DNA of 64,000 bases from Enterococcus sp. CSURQ0835 (GCF_902706605.1 NZ_CACSLH010000011.1:1-64000), one strand, 5' to 3'; positions 39,807 through 49,245 are shown, counted from the stretch's first letter. Program-made: numbers and translations. Notes: generated by a model from the letters alone, not told the origin.

Positions 39807-40571
39807 GTGCCAGATATGTTATTTGTATACATCGATACTACCAGCAATGCCGTTTTTTCAAAAGGCATCTCGCATCTGGATTTCGTCGAAGGGATCGTGC
39901 ATCAGCCCAATCACCTGTTGCTGTTAGACCCGGCGGCCGATGTCGGTGAATACGAGCCCCACAGTGGTTTGAAAGTGATCAATGGCTCGCAAGCAGTGAA
40001 CCAATTTTTTACCAATAAACATTACGCCAACTCCAATGCTAATAAGTGGATGGACTTCAATGATCCGACCCTTTTAAAAGAACTTTCGCCGTTAGAAATT
40101 TCTGAGTTATTGTATTTTGGTCACATGAAGACCCAATTGCATTCGCCTTTCTTTTATAAATTACAAAATAACTTTGTCTACTTCAATCTCGGCAACGATA
40201 CGTTACGTGTGTACTATCGCTACTTAGATGAATTTTATCGGATCTTAGCCAACAAACTCATGCGGATCGTCCAAGAGCGTTGCACGGAACGCCGCTCGCT
40301 TTTTCGCCGGACACCTGCTGTTGCGCGTTTAGAGACCGAAACATTAAAAGAACTTTATCCGCTGTTTCAAGAAGGACTCGTATTTTGTTTAGAGCAAGCG
40401 ACGTTTGAAAACCAAATCTATCAAGTCCCGATCTACTTATCTGATGAAAAAGGTTGGCGCAAAAATACTAATCAGTTTGACCAGCAAATGGCTACATTGA
40501 CTTACGATAGCCAACAAAAACGTTGGACATTAGCGCTCGACTTTGATGAAATGGGACTGGCTTTACGTTAA
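39807..40571 (+). CDS. Hypothetical protein, family not recognised
   Basis: 254 residues from the GTG at 39807 behind GGGGAGGGG; an outer GTG at 39789 lies within that SD region and is unlikely. No signal peptide or membrane helix, so probably cytoplasmic. The N-terminal half has alternating hydrophobic strands and an ELSPLEISELLYFGHM helix; the middle is charged and helical (ILANKLMRIVQE, then a run of Arg); no catalytic motif was recognised. Own terminator follows. Codon use looks ordinary for the window. Confidence 0.75.
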   Translation: MPDMLFVYIDTTSNAVFSKGISHLDFVEGIVHQPNHLLLLDPAADVGEYEPHSGLKVINGSQAVNQFFTNKHYANSNANKWMDFNDPTLLKELSPLEISELLYFGHMKTQLHSPFFYKLQNNFVYFNLGNDTLRVYYRYLDEFYRILANKLMRIVQERCTERRSLFRRTPAVARLETETLKELYPLFQEGLVFCLEQATFENQIYQVPIYLSDEKGWRKNTNQFDQQMATLTYDSQQKRWTLALDFDEMGLALR

Positions 40572-40608
40572 AAGGACGAAAAATCAAGTTGATTTTTCGT
40601 CCTTTTTG
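40570..40608. terminator. Bidirectional terminator between the hypothetical gene and thiT
   Basis: AAAGGACGAAAAATC and GATTTTTCGTCCTTT form a long perfect stem with a 5-nt loop; T tracts on both sides. Ends convergent transcripts. Confidence 0.9.
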
Positions 40609-40612
40609 TCTG

Positions 40613-41203
40613 CTATTGATTAACTTTTTTGACCGAGAACTTTTCATCTTTTGGTAAGAACAAGCTCGGCATTTTTTCTGCGATGATCACCGTGATGACG
40701 ATCGTCACAAGGGCAGTCGCCAAACCGCTTAACCCGTTCATCACAAACGAGAAAATCCAAGGATTCAAGCCCCACAACGCATAACTACCCCAAAAGGCCA
40801 CCCCGGCAACGAAATGCCAAAAGTAACGCGCGACCGTTCCGACTAACGTTCCTTCAACGATCGCCACCCGCGCAGTCTTCTGATCTTGCACTAGCAAAGC
40901 CTGCTGAACTTTGTCGGCATATAGCCCCGCAAAACCGGCAAAGGTGAAAGCGATCGGATATTCGATCAAGACTTGCACAACACTCAAGTAATAGACTTGC
41001 CCGGTGGGAAAATGCAACAAGCCCCAAATAAACGCAGCTAAGATCGCCGGTTTGAATCCACGACGGAACGCATAAATGACTAGCGGGATCATCCCCAACG
41101 AAATACTGAAACTGCTGCCGATGGAAACGGGGATCAGCGACAATGCCAATGCCAATGCCGCAACGACCGTTCCTTCGATCATGATACGTGTTTTGTTGCC
41201 CAT
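40613..41203 (-). CDS. thiT: Thiamine ECF transporter S component ThiT
   Basis: Substrate-binding membrane subunit of an energy-coupling factor transporter for thiamine; shares EcfAA'T modules encoded elsewhere. 196 residues with six hydrophobic segments and the ThiT pattern GMIPLVIYAFRRG, WGLLHF and a conserved region RYFWHFVAGVAFW. The ATG at 41203 is preceded by AAGGAGGAG. A TPP riboswitch upstream controls it, which confirms the substrate class. Confidence 0.95.
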   Translation of the reverse strand: MGNKTRIMIEGTVVAALALALSLIPVSIGSSFSISLGMIPLVIYAFRRGFKPAILAAFIWGLLHFPTGQVYYLSVVQVLIEYPIAFTFAGFAGLYADKVQQALLVQDQKTARVAIVEGTLVGTVARYFWHFVAGVAFWGSYALWGLNPWIFSFVMNGLSGLATALVTIVITVIIAEKMPSLFLPKDEKFSVKKVNQ

Positions 41204-41271
41204 AATAAAAACTCCTCCTTTTTTAAGAACTAACTCGTTCACAAAGGAGAAGTAATAGCAAAATTACTTCA

Positions 41272-41356
41272 TCACAATTCCTACGCTCGGATTACCGAAA
41301 CAGGTACTAGGGTTTAGAGGTTTTCTCAATCTCAGCCAAAAAGCTCCCCTTTGTGA
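41272..41356 (-). promoter_or_regulatory. TPP riboswitch (THI-box) aptamer of thiT
   Basis: Minus strand: P1 arms TCACAA/TTGTGA (41351-41356 and 41272-41277), GGGGAGC, GGCTGAGA, ACCC...ACCTG and CCGAGCGTAGGAA, the invariant parts of the thi-box. Downstream is CCTTTGTGA (41239-41247), which is fully complementary to the aptamer 5' arm TCACAAAGG (41348-41356) and overlaps CTCCTTT (41243-41249), complementary to the thiT SD. This supports translational control: with TPP, P1 forms and CTCCTTT can mask the SD. GAAGTAAT/ATTACTTC forms a further hairpin between. Confidence 0.95.
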
Positions 41357-41497
41357 CAGTCATATTCTTTTCGCGTTAAGTGTACCACAAATTTTTTGAA
41401 AATAAAGACCTCGCGCTCAAAAAATCGTTTTCACACACCAGTTAAATGTAAACTTGCTCATTTAACCGCCAAAAATTTGAACTAGCAACCTCAGTCA

Positions 41498-41872
41498 CTA
41501 ACGAGAAATACTTTTTCGTTTTCCATCAGGAGCTAAGCTAGTCATTTTTTTGATCGTTTCGACTTTGATCATCAACAATCGGTCTTCTGGTGTTCGGACC
41601 ATCACCGAATTTTCCGTGATCGTTTTGATACTCAACCAGCCAGAGATCGTTTCAAATTTCAACACATCGCGTTGCGGTTGGATCTGTAAAACGACTAAAC
41701 TATCTTTTAAAGCCGCTAATTTTAATTGGTCGATCATCGTTTGATTTTTGCGCTTTTGCTCTTCGATTTTACGATTAGGAGAATCGGTCAAAAATTCCGA
41801 AAGCAAGCGATAGGAAGAGTCAGAAAACAAACGAATCAAATTCTTTTTACGTTTTTCGGGTTTGGGTTTCAT
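41498..41872 (-). CDS. Hypothetical protein, small and basic
   Basis: 124 residues, no membrane segment, strongly basic ends (KPKPEKRKKN at the start, GKRKSISR at the end). The C-terminal half (about 55-115) has a regular beta pattern that might be a small RNA- or DNA-binding fold; a YolD-like assignment was considered but is not supported by a clear motif. SD GAAGAAGGAG comes from the adjacent 99-nt repeat, exactly as for priA. Product unknown. Confidence 0.65.
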   Translation of the reverse strand: MKPKPEKRKKNLIRLFSDSSYRLLSEFLTDSPNRKIEEQKRKNQTMIDQLKLAALKDSLVVLQIQPQRDVLKFETISGWLSIKTITENSVMVRTPEDRLLMIKVETIKKMTSLAPDGKRKSISR

Positions 41873-41881
41873 CGGGTTTCT

Positions 41882-42010
41882 CCTTCTTCATAATAAGGGA
41901 TTAAGTTTTTTTACAAAAACTTAGTTTGGTCTTCAGGCCGTATACCATTCCACTAGTACAACCCACAGTGGAACTGGCATCCTTCTTCGGATTAAGGTAA
42001 TCAATTTTTT
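41882..42010 (-). repeat. Second locus of the 99-nt repeat (1 full unit, 1 partial)
   Basis: Full unit 41882-41980 plus a partial copy beginning CCTTCTTC at 41981, again a 99-nt period. Shares with the priA locus the stem CCAGTTCCACT...AGTGGAATGG, CTAAGTTTTTGT, a TTGTAA-N15-TATTAT pair and the terminal GAAGAAGG that forms the SD of the next gene. The loop sequence differs while the stem is identical. The 145 nt beyond, to 42155, show nothing recognised. Confidence 0.85.
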
Positions 42011-42155
42011 AAATTCTTAAGTAGGCTGACGGACTTAGCTTGAAATTGAAGGCTCGATGCAGGAAGCCCTCACTATTTTTACCAGCAGGTCGCCACCTTC
42101 TGTTAAAGAACTGGCTTTATTTTACTGGATGACTTTCTAAAAGACAAGAAATCCG

Positions 42156-42614
42156 CTAGTTCTGCGCATTAAAAAACGCTAACCAGTAAGGAAGACCTTT
42201 TTCAATCAAACGATACGTTTCGTCAAAGTCTCCCGTATACCAAGGATCGGGAATCGTCGTATTTTTAATATTCGGCACGATCGACAAATATAAATAAATT
42301 TTATTTTGAGTATCCTTGGGCGCGAGTTGTCTCAAATCATGAATATTTTGTTCATCCATGCCAATAATATAATCCGCATCGTAAAAATCTTGCCGCATGA
42401 TCTTCCGCGAGATCAGTCCGGTGGTAGCCACACCGTGTTCTCGTAAAATTTTTTGTGTACCATGATGAGCGGGATTGCCGGCTTCCCAGCCACTCGTTCC
42501 AGCTGAATCTGCTACTAGCGGCAAATGTTCCGCTTGAAATTTTTCATTGAACAACGCTTCTGCCATCGGTGACCGACAAATGTTACCCAGACAGACGAAT
42601 AAAACTTTTTTCAT
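42156..42614 (-). CDS. Low-molecular-weight protein-tyrosine-phosphatase
   Basis: 152 residues with the P-loop CLGNICRS (catalytic Cys, Arg) near the N-terminus and the general-acid motif DPWYTGDFDETY. Such phosphatases act on phosphotyrosine or phosphoarginine (YwlE type); the specificity determinant cannot be settled by eye. AGGAGG precedes the ATG at 42614. Divergent from the dehydrogenase gene. Confidence 0.9.
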   Translation of the reverse strand: MKKVLFVCLGNICRSPMAEALFNEKFQAEHLPLVADSAGTSGWEAGNPAHHGTQKILREHGVATTGLISRKIMRQDFYDADYIIGMDEQNIHDLRQLAPKDTQNKIYLYLSIVPNIKNTTIPDPWYTGDFDETYRLIEKGLPYWLAFFNAQN

Positions 42615-42650
42615 CGCAAGTCCTCCTGATTTTCTCTTCGTTTTGATTCG

Positions 42651-42659
42651 TGCTATAGT
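42651..42659 (+). promoter_or_regulatory. Extended -10 promoter of the dehydrogenase gene
   Basis: TGCTATAGT (TGn plus TATAGT), 37 nt before the start codon; no clear -35. Confidence 0.5.
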
Positions 42660-42695
42660 CAACTAAGAGACGAAAAACGAAAGAGGGATTTTATC

Positions 42696-43652
42696 ATGAA
42701 AGTGTTTATTTCAGCTAAATTACCGGCGCTTGGAACTGAATTATTAGACCAAGCCAAGATCACCTACGCCGTTTATGACGGACCAGGTCTCATCTCAAAA
42801 ACAGAATTATTGAAGCAGACCGCAGATTGTGAAGTGCTGATCTGTCCTTTATCGACGACCGTTGATCAAGCCGTGATCGATCACGCGCCGAATTTGAAAT
42901 TGATCGCAAACTTTGGAGCTGGCTTCAACAATATCGCCAGTGACTACGCAAAACAAAAAAATATTTTGGTGACCAACACGCCACTTGTTTCCACCAATGC
43001 GACCGCCGAACTGACGGCCGGTCTCATCATCGCATTATCGCGGCGCATCGTAGAAGGCGATCGGGTGATGCACGCGCAAGGTTTTGACGGCTGGGCACCA
43101 CTCTTTTTCTTAGGTCATGAGCTAAAGGGCAAGACTCTCGGCATCTTTGGCATGGGTCAGATCGGACAGTCTTTAGCGGAAAAATTGAGCGCTTTTGGGA
43201 TGCAGATCCTTTATACGCAACGTCACCGCCTACCAGCTGAAAAAGAAGCGGCTTTACAGGCGACGTTCGTTTCCAAAGCTGAATTGTTAGCTCAAGCGGA
43301 TATTTTGACGTTACATGCACCTCTCACTCCTGAAACGACCCATACACTGACAGCTGATGAATTTGCTCAAATGAAGTCGACTGCCTTTTTGATCAATGCT
43401 GCGCGGGGTCCGTTGATCGATGAACAAGCATTAGCGACCGCTTTGAAAAACAACGAACTAGCCGGCGCCGCACTAGATGTCTACGAGTTCGAACCGAACG
43501 TCACAGCGGAATTAAAAACATTTTCAAACGTCATTTTGACCCCGCATATCGGGAACGCTAGCGTTGAAGCCCGGGATCAAATGGCTGAGATCGTCGCGAA
43601 AAACGCCATCGCTCAACTGACTGGCGGTCATGTCGAATACGTCGTCAATTAA
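42696..43652 (+). CDS. D-2-hydroxyacid dehydrogenase, glyoxylate/hydroxypyruvate reductase-like
   Basis: NAD(P)-dependent reduction of a 2-keto acid to the D-2-hydroxy acid. 318 residues: Rossmann motif GIFGMGQIG (about 150), catalytic Arg in NAARGP, Glu in YEFEP and His in TPHIGN. The substrate is not determinable; relatives reduce glyoxylate, hydroxypyruvate or phenylpyruvate. Strong AGAGGG SD. Its stop overlaps the end of the convergent TetR gene by 4 nt. Confidence 0.92.
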   Translation: MKVFISAKLPALGTELLDQAKITYAVYDGPGLISKTELLKQTADCEVLICPLSTTVDQAVIDHAPNLKLIANFGAGFNNIASDYAKQKNILVTNTPLVSTNATAELTAGLIIALSRRIVEGDRVMHAQGFDGWAPLFFLGHELKGKTLGIFGMGQIGQSLAEKLSAFGMQILYTQRHRLPAEKEAALQATFVSKAELLAQADILTLHAPLTPETTHTLTADEFAQMKSTAFLINAARGPLIDEQALATALKNNELAGAALDVYEFEPNVTAELKTFSNVILTPHIGNASVEARDQMAEIVAKNAIAQLTGGHVEYVVN

Positions 43653-44215
43653 TGTTCGCGATTGCGTTGGTACAAACGATACGCAAAAAATTCGATATCT
43701 TTTGCAAATTGGAACAATTGAGCCGCGATCGTGATGGGCGGCTCGATCGTTCCATTTTTTAACCAATCAATCAAGATCCCGGCACAACCATGCGCTAAAA
43801 AACGCGCGTAAAATTCTTTATCTGCCGTCGTCAATGTAATCTCTTGCGCTACATCGTCAAGCAAGCGAACGAACAAACCTTTTGCTAGTTTCGTGAATTC
43901 TTGTGACAATACTTCTGGATCAGCAGTCACCGTCTGCAAATAAAACGCGTGATTGTCTTTCATCGTTTTTAACATCAACAATGCCGCTTCTTCCCAGTTG
44001 TCTAAACTGAGCTTGTCAGATGTCAAATAAGCCATGCCGCATTCATAATACGCAAAACGCAGCAGATCGGTTTTATCTTTGAAATGATAATAAAATGTCT
44101 GGCGATTCAGTTGAGCTTGTTTGGTGATATCTTGGACCGTGATCTTATCGAAAGGTTTGGCTTGTGACAATTGAATCAAGGCCTGAACTAAACTTTTTTT
44201 CGTCGGATTGACCAT
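43649..44215 (-). CDS. TetR/AcrR-family transcriptional regulator
   Basis: 188 residues: N-terminal helix-turn-helix (about 8-50: ITVQDITKQAQLNRQTFYYHFKDKTDLL) followed by a TetR-type ligand-binding helical domain (resembling the DhaS/TetR_C group). Lies 3 nt after the ruvB stop, so it may be transcribed with ruvAB, and converges with the dehydrogenase gene, an obvious but unproven target. No dyad operator was found in front of either neighbour. Confidence 0.88.
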   Translation of the reverse strand: MVNPTKKSLVQALIQLSQAKPFDKITVQDITKQAQLNRQTFYYHFKDKTDLLRFAYYECGMAYLTSDKLSLDNWEEAALLMLKTMKDNHAFYLQTVTADPEVLSQEFTKLAKGLFVRLLDDVAQEITLTTADKEFYARFLAHGCAGILIDWLKNGTIEPPITIAAQLFQFAKDIEFFAYRLYQRNREH

Positions 44216-44218
44216 CAG

Positions 44219-45223
44219 CTAAACTCCTTCATACGGTAGACCAAAGTGATCATAAGCTAGTGGTGTGGCAATTCGGCCCCGCGGCGTGCGCTTGATGAAC
44301 CCTTTTTGGATCAAATACGGTTCGTACATATCCTCAACCGTCTCCCGTTCTTCACCAATATTGACTGAAAGCGTGCTGAGTCCCACCGGTCCGCCACCGT
44401 ATAATGTGATCATCGTTTTCAATAATTTTTGATCGACGTAATCGAGTCCGGCTTGGTCGACTTGCAATAACCGCAACGCGCTGTCAGCGATCGTTTGGTC
44501 GATCACCCCGTCTGATTGCACTTGGGCAAAATCGCGGATTCGTTTTAACAGCCGATTGGCGATTCGCGGCGTCCCCCTTGAACGGCGGGCGATCTCTACG
44601 GCACCAGTCTCCACGATCTCCGTTTGAAAAATATCAGCTGACCGCAAGACGATCTCTTTTAAATCCACTTCAGCGTAATATTCCATGTGGGACACGATAC
44701 CAAACCGATCACGCAACGGGGCCGATAACATGCCTGCTCGCGTCGTAGCTCCGATCAACGTAAATGGCGGCAGCGGAAAATGAACTGGATGTGCCGTCGA
44801 GCCTTGTCCCACCATGATATCGACATAAAAATCTTCCATCGCTGAATACAACGTCTCTTCAGCAACTTTTGGTAAACGATGGATCTCATCGATGAACAAC
44901 ACATCGCCTGGTTCTAATTCATTCAGCAGTGCCACCAAATCACCAGGCCGTTCGATCGCAGGCCCACTCGTCGTACGGATCTTGACATCCATCTCGTTTG
45001 CGATCACCATCGCCATCGTCGTTTTCCCTAATCCAGGCGGCCCATATAACAAAACATGATCTAATGCTTCTTCACGACTTTTAGCCGCTTTGATATAAAT
45101 GTTTAATTCTTGTTTGACTTTGTCTTGGCCGATGTATTGATTTAAAAAACTAGGTCGCAGTGAACGTTCAAAGCCTTTATCTTCATCATCGGCATCCGGT
45201 GCTAATAAATGTTCTTCTACCAT
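44219..45223 (-). CDS. ruvB: Holliday junction branch-migration helicase RuvB
   Basis: Hexameric AAA+ motor that drives branch migration with RuvA. 334 residues: [16 protein letters not shown], Walker [10 protein letters not shown], Walker B FIDEIHRL, sensor GATTRAG and the C-terminal winged helix with [10 protein letters not shown] and RTPRGR. AGGAGGG precedes the ATG. Starts 9 nt after ruvA. Confidence 0.97.
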   Translation of the reverse strand: MVEEHLLAPDADDEDKGFERSLRPSFLNQYIGQDKVKQELNIYIKAAKSREEALDHVLLYGPPGLGKTTMAMVIANEMDVKIRTTSGPAIERPGDLVALLNELEPGDVLFIDEIHRLPKVAEETLYSAMEDFYVDIMVGQGSTAHPVHFPLPPFTLIGATTRAGMLSAPLRDRFGIVSHMEYYAEVDLKEIVLRSADIFQTEIVETGAVEIARRSRGTPRIANRLLKRIRDFAQVQSDGVIDQTIADSALRLLQVDQAGLDYVDQKLLKTMITLYGGGPVGLSTLSVNIGEERETVEDMYEPYLIQKGFIKRTPRGRIATPLAYDHFGLPYEGV

Positions 45224-45232
45224 TACACCCTC

Positions 45233-45832
45233 CTATTTTTTCATCATCAGTTTCAAGGCCGCTCGCAAATACTCATCCGTCGTTGCATAACTTTCACTTG
45301 CCAACGTTTTTTCGGCTTTCTTGACTTCTTTGGCACTATAACCTAGCGCACTCAACGCTTCCAACGCTTCCGTCAAGGCTTGTTCACCGGCTAGATCGCC
45401 TTCATAAAACAGCGACATCTTATCTTCTAACAGTTCCGTCAATTTTCCTTTAAGATCTAAGACCATCTGTTGCGCCGTTTTTTTGCCGACTCCAGGAAAT
45501 TTCGTCAAATACGTCACGTCACCGGCTTCGATTGCTTGGATCAAGCCTTGATGGTCATCGTTAGCCATGATCGCTAGCCCACTTTTCGGCCCGATGCCTG
45601 AGACGGAGACCAGTCGTAAGAATAATTGTTTTTCCGCTAATGAGTCAAAGCCGTAAAGTAATTGCGCGTCTTCACGAACGATCTGTTGGACGAAAATCTT
45701 GACTGCTTGATCCAGCTGACTACTGTAACGATAGGGATTTCCTAAATAGATCTGATAGCCGATCCCGCTGACCTCCACCACGACATAAGTGGGGCAAATG
45801 TATGTAAGTGTTCCTGAAATATATTCGTACAT
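45233..45832 (-). CDS. ruvA: Holliday junction DNA-binding protein RuvA
   Basis: Tetrameric junction-binding subunit. 199 residues: N-terminal OB domain ([25 protein letters not shown]), two helix-hairpin-helix motifs ([33 protein letters not shown]) and the flexible C-terminal domain III that contacts RuvB ([12 protein letters not shown]). AAGGAGAA SD. An extended -10 promoter with a LexA-like box lies ~80-105 nt upstream. Confidence 0.97.
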   Translation of the reverse strand: MYEYISGTLTYICPTYVVVEVSGIGYQIYLGNPYRYSSQLDQAVKIFVQQIVREDAQLLYGFDSLAEKQLFLRLVSVSGIGPKSGLAIMANDDHQGLIQAIEAGDVTYLTKFPGVGKKTAQQMVLDLKGKLTELLEDKMSLFYEGDLAGEQALTEALEALSALGYSAKEVKKAEKTLASESYATTDEYLRAALKLMMKK

Positions 45833-45909
45833 GACTTCTCCTTGTCAAAAATTTTTCTAGCGTTTACGAGTCGGGCCGCGAATGAACAAGCTCCCTCGGC
45901 TCACAAATC

Positions 45910-45938
45910 GGGACATATGTTCTCGTTGGTCTATTCTA
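45910..45938 (-). promoter_or_regulatory. ruvAB promoter with LexA/DinR-like box
   Basis: Minus strand: TGCTAGAAT extended -10 (TAGAAT 45933-45938), then AGAACATATGTCCC at 45910-45923, covering about +3 to +16. The Firmicutes LexA consensus is CGAACNNNNGTTCG; the inner GAAC-ATAT-GTcC matches 7 of 8. ruvAB is a classical SOS target. Confidence 0.65.
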
Positions 45939-46004
45939 GCATATTTGTGGCTGACAAAAAAGACTCGGTTAAAAAAGTCAGCGACAACAAGTGTACCCCT
46001 CACA

Positions 46005-46041
46005 AAATAAAACGAGATCCGAAAAAAATTTCGCATCTCGT
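46005..46041 (-). terminator. Rho-independent terminator of the ymdB-to-msrB run
   Basis: ACGAGAT/ATCTCGT (46035-46041 with 46012-46018) plus inner CGAAA/TTCG, then TTTATTTT on the minus strand; 34 nt after the msrB stop. Confidence 0.85.
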
Positions 46042-46075
46042 GCTAGTTAGTTTGAAAAAAATTTTGCGTAACGCA

Positions 46076-46504
46076 TCACTCGACTTGATCTAAATAATCA
46101 CCGTAGCCTGCTTGTTCCATTTCTGTCACCGGGATAAACTTTAAGGCCGCTGAATTGATACAATACCGCAGGCCGCCCGCGTCTTTTGGACCATCATTGA
46201 AGACATGACCCAAATGAGAATCAGCGTCTTTGCTCCGGACTTCGGTCCGATGCATCCCGTGCGAAAAATCAGCTTTTTCTTTCACGCTTCTTTTTTTGAT
46301 CGGTTGGGAAAAAGCCGGCCAGCCACAGCCCGCATCAAATTTTGCTCGTGAAGAAAACAGCGGCTCGCCACTGACGACATCCACGTAGATCCCTTTTTGA
46401 TAAAAATCATCATACTGACCAGTAAAGGGTTGTTCCGTCGCGTTTTCTTGTGTGACCGCATACGCCAATGGATCTAATTTTTGTTGCAAGTCTTTTTTAT
46501 CCAT
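46076..46504 (-). CDS. msrB: Peptide-methionine (R)-S-oxide reductase MsrB
   Basis: Repairs the R-sulfoxide of oxidised methionine. 142 residues with GYDDFY-like start, [23 protein letters not shown] and catalytic Cys in [12 protein letters not shown]. The CxxC zinc pairs of many MsrB proteins are absent, as in several lactic acid bacteria. Start chosen at ATG 46504 behind GAGGTGAG. Last gene of the mutSL-maf run. Confidence 0.94.
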   Translation of the reverse strand: MDKKDLQQKLDPLAYAVTQENATEQPFTGQYDDFYQKGIYVDVVSGEPLFSSRAKFDAGCGWPAFSQPIKKRSVKEKADFSHGMHRTEVRSKDADSHLGHVFNDGPKDAGGLRYCINSAALKFIPVTEMEQAGYGDYLDQVE

Positions 46505-46561
46505 GCTACTCACCTCTGCTTTAGCATAAAGCCTGCCCATTTTTAAAAGCGAATTTTTTGC

Positions 46562-47113
46562 TTAGAATTTTTTCAACAGTTGATTGACCACACCTACTGG
46601 AAAACCGACGATGCTGTAGTAATCGCCTTTGATTTCTTTGACGAACACGCCAGCTTCGTGTTGGATTCCGTAAGCGCCCGCTTTATCTTGGTAATCACCT
46701 GTGTCAAGGTAGCGATCGATCTCGCCTTTAGTCAACGAGAAAAAGGTGACGGTCGCCTGCGTCAATTCTTTGACTAATTGTTCGCCCCGCCGCAACACGA
46801 CAGCTGTATACACCTCGTGTTGTGTCCCGCTCAACTGTTGCAACATGGTAAAAGCGTCTGCGCGGTCTTTGGGTTTCCCCAAGACTTTGCCGTTTAACGC
46901 GACGATCGTATCACAAGCGATCACTAAATCTTGCGGATGTTTTTTTGCGCTCAACGCGGCTTTTTCTTTAGCCATCAATTGGACGTATTCTTCAGGCGGA
47001 TACAACGTTTTGACTTCTTCGTCAATGTCTGCTGGCTCGATCACAAAATCTGGTACTAACCACCGCAATAATTCTTGGCGCCGTGGCGATTGGGAAGCTA
47101 AAATAATTTTCAT
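46562..47113 (-). CDS. maf: Maf-family nucleoside triphosphate pyrophosphatase
   Basis: House-cleaning dTTP/UTP pyrophosphatase also linked to septum inhibition. 183 residues: ILASQSPRRQELL at the N-terminus, the ADIDEEV and ACDTIVALNGKVLGKP blocks, and YQDKAGAYGIQ. AAAGGAAA SD. Lies 19 nt after the mutL stop. Confidence 0.95.
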   Translation of the reverse strand: MKIILASQSPRRQELLRWLVPDFVIEPADIDEEVKTLYPPEEYVQLMAKEKAALSAKKHPQDLVIACDTIVALNGKVLGKPKDRADAFTMLQQLSGTQHEVYTAVVLRRGEQLVKELTQATVTFFSLTKGEIDRYLDTGDYQDKAGAYGIQHEAGVFVKEIKGDYYSIVGFPVGVVNQLLKKF

Positions 47114-47132
47114 CGAATTTCCTTTCTGACGT

Positions 47133-49169
47133 TTAATGTGGGTCTTGAATACGTTTGAACATGTGCTCTAAGTCCGTATTCGTAAAATGGATTAAAACCG
47201 GACGCCCATGAGGACAGTTGAACGGATTTTCACATTCCGCTAGATCTTGGAGCAACACTCGAGCTTGAGCTTCATTCAAATGATGATTGGCTTTGATCGA
47301 ACGTTTACAACTCATCATGATCGCGGTTGCTTCGCGAAATTTTTTCACACTGACACTACCGGTATTCAACAACATCTCGATCATCTCGCGAATGATCGTT
47401 TCTTCTTGTCCAGCCGGATACCATGTCGGGTGCGCACGCACGATAAAACTATTCGCGCCAAAACTTTCCAAATAGATTCCGACTTCTTGCAACGTCTCCG
47501 TTTTTTCTTGCAGCTTCAACGCGTCATCAGCAGGATAATCCAAAACAAAGGGCACTAATAATTCTTGTAGATCAGCGGTCACATCGCCAATTTTTTCACG
47601 GAAATATTCATACTTGATCCGCTCTTGTGCTGCGTGTTGATCCACGATATAAAGACCGTCTGAGCTTTGCGCAAATAAATACGTTCCGTGCATCTGACCG
47701 AAATAATCCAACTGAGGAAACCGTTGTGTTACTTGCTCGGCGGCTAATTTTTCCGCAGCTTGTTCGATCGCTTTTTCACCGGCGACACTAGTCGGATCAA
47801 ATTCCGGATGCTCTGCCAGTTCCCACGCTTCAGCTGACGGTTCCTTCGCTAATTGTTCAGCAGCTAACGGCGTAGAAGGCTCCGTTGCAGTGGGCGTTTG
47901 CGTTAAATCAGCAACAGGTGCTGGCAGATCCACATCCGTTTCATCTGTTGAAGCGTCGGTGCTCGCGTCACTCTTTTCGACGCTTTCAGACTCTGGCGTT
48001 TCTGCTACAACGCTCGGTTCAGCTTTTGGTTCTACGTAAAAGATTCCCGTTTGCGGATCAAAACTCAAATCGCTTTTTTTACGTTTAGGCTGTTCTAACG
48101 TCAGGTCTAATTGTTCGGCGGTCGTTTGTTCTTTGACTCGGCGTTTAAAGGTTTCATTTTCACCGACTTCTGGGATCAAGTTTAGTTTCGCTAAACTGTC
48201 AGCGATCGAACGAGCGATCAGATCCATCAATTCTTTTTCTTTTGATAAGCGAACTTCTTGTTTTGTCGGATGGACATTGACATCGACTAAAAGCGGGTCC
48301 ATCGTGATCTCTAAAACAGCGATTGGAAAACGGCCCACCATGAGTTTGGATTGGTAGCCGTTGACGATGGCTTTATTTAGCGCGTAATTTTTGATATAAC
48401 GCCCATTGATAATGACCGACAAATAATTCCGGCTGGCCCGCGTCACTTCCGGCAATGAGACATACCCATGCACTTTAAAATCAAGATCCGCGGCATCGAC
48501 GACCACCATTTTTTTAGCAGTCGCAAGCCCATAGATCCCCGCGATTGTCTGCCGCAAATCGCCGTTGCCGCTAGTAGCTAGCATTTTATGCCCATCATGT
48601 ACGAGGCGAAACGCGATCGTCGGATGACTCAACGCCATGCGATTGACGATGTCGCTGATGTTTGCAAGTTCCGTCTGCAAAGTCTTCACATATTTCAAAC
48701 GTGCCGGTGTGTTGAAAAATAAATTTTCCACCGTGATCTTCGTTCCTGTCCGCAAACTAGTGGGCTCTTCTTGTTCGATCTTCCCGCCTTTTAAAAATAA
48801 AAATGTCCCTTGGCTTTCGTCGGCCGTTGCGGTTTCAATCGAAAGTTCCGAGACTGAGGCGATAGAAGGCAACGCTTCACCGCGAAATCCTAATGTTCGG
48901 ATGCGGAACAAGTCATCCCGGTTGTGGATCTTACTAGTAGCATGGCGTTTGAACGCATTTTTGACATCTGCTTGACTGATCCCTTCACCGTTATCTGTGA
49001 CTTGGATTTTTTTCAAACCGGCTTCTTCGATCAAAATATCGATCTGATCCGAACCGGCATCGATCGCGTTTTCGACTAACTCTTTTACCACCGAAGCGGG
49101 GCGCTCAACCACTTCACCGGCTGCGATCTGATTGGCTAGGCGCTCCGATAATTCTTGGATCTTTCCCAT
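47133..49169 (-). CDS. mutL: DNA mismatch repair protein MutL
   Basis: GHKL ATPase that links MutS recognition to strand incision. 678 residues: N-terminal ATPase motifs ([27 protein letters not shown]), a long acidic, low-complexity linker (about 370-480, rich in Glu, Thr, Ala) and a C-terminal dimerisation domain with the endonuclease-type [12 protein letters not shown] region and CPHGRP. AAAGGAG precedes the ATG. Confidence 0.96.
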   Translation of the reverse strand: MGKIQELSERLANQIAAGEVVERPASVVKELVENAIDAGSDQIDILIEEAGLKKIQVTDNGEGISQADVKNAFKRHATSKIHNRDDLFRIRTLGFRGEALPSIASVSELSIETATADESQGTFLFLKGGKIEQEEPTSLRTGTKITVENLFFNTPARLKYVKTLQTELANISDIVNRMALSHPTIAFRLVHDGHKMLATSGNGDLRQTIAGIYGLATAKKMVVVDAADLDFKVHGYVSLPEVTRASRNYLSVIINGRYIKNYALNKAIVNGYQSKLMVGRFPIAVLEITMDPLLVDVNVHPTKQEVRLSKEKELMDLIARSIADSLAKLNLIPEVGENETFKRRVKEQTTAEQLDLTLEQPKRKKSDLSFDPQTGIFYVEPKAEPSVVAETPESESVEKSDASTDASTDETDVDLPAPVADLTQTPTATEPSTPLAAEQLAKEPSAEAWELAEHPEFDPTSVAGEKAIEQAAEKLAAEQVTQRFPQLDYFGQMHGTYLFAQSSDGLYIVDQHAAQERIKYEYFREKIGDVTADLQELLVPFVLDYPADDALKLQEKTETLQEVGIYLESFGANSFIVRAHPTWYPAGQEETIIREMIEMLLNTGSVSVKKFREATAIMMSCKRSIKANHHLNEAQARVLLQDLAECENPFNCPHGRPVLIHFTNTDLEHMFKRIQDPH

Positions 49170-49220
49170 GCGCTCACTCCTTTACTTATTTGGTCGAACG
49201 TGTGTCACATACTATGTAGA

Positions 49221-49245
49221 CCTCAGCCAGCACAGCTAGCTGAGG
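49221..49245 (-). other. Hairpin between mutS and mutL
   Basis: CCTCAGC and GCTGAGG form a 7-bp stem around an 11-nt loop in the 88-nt mutS-mutL gap. No T tract follows, so it is more likely an mRNA structure than a terminator. Confidence 0.5.
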
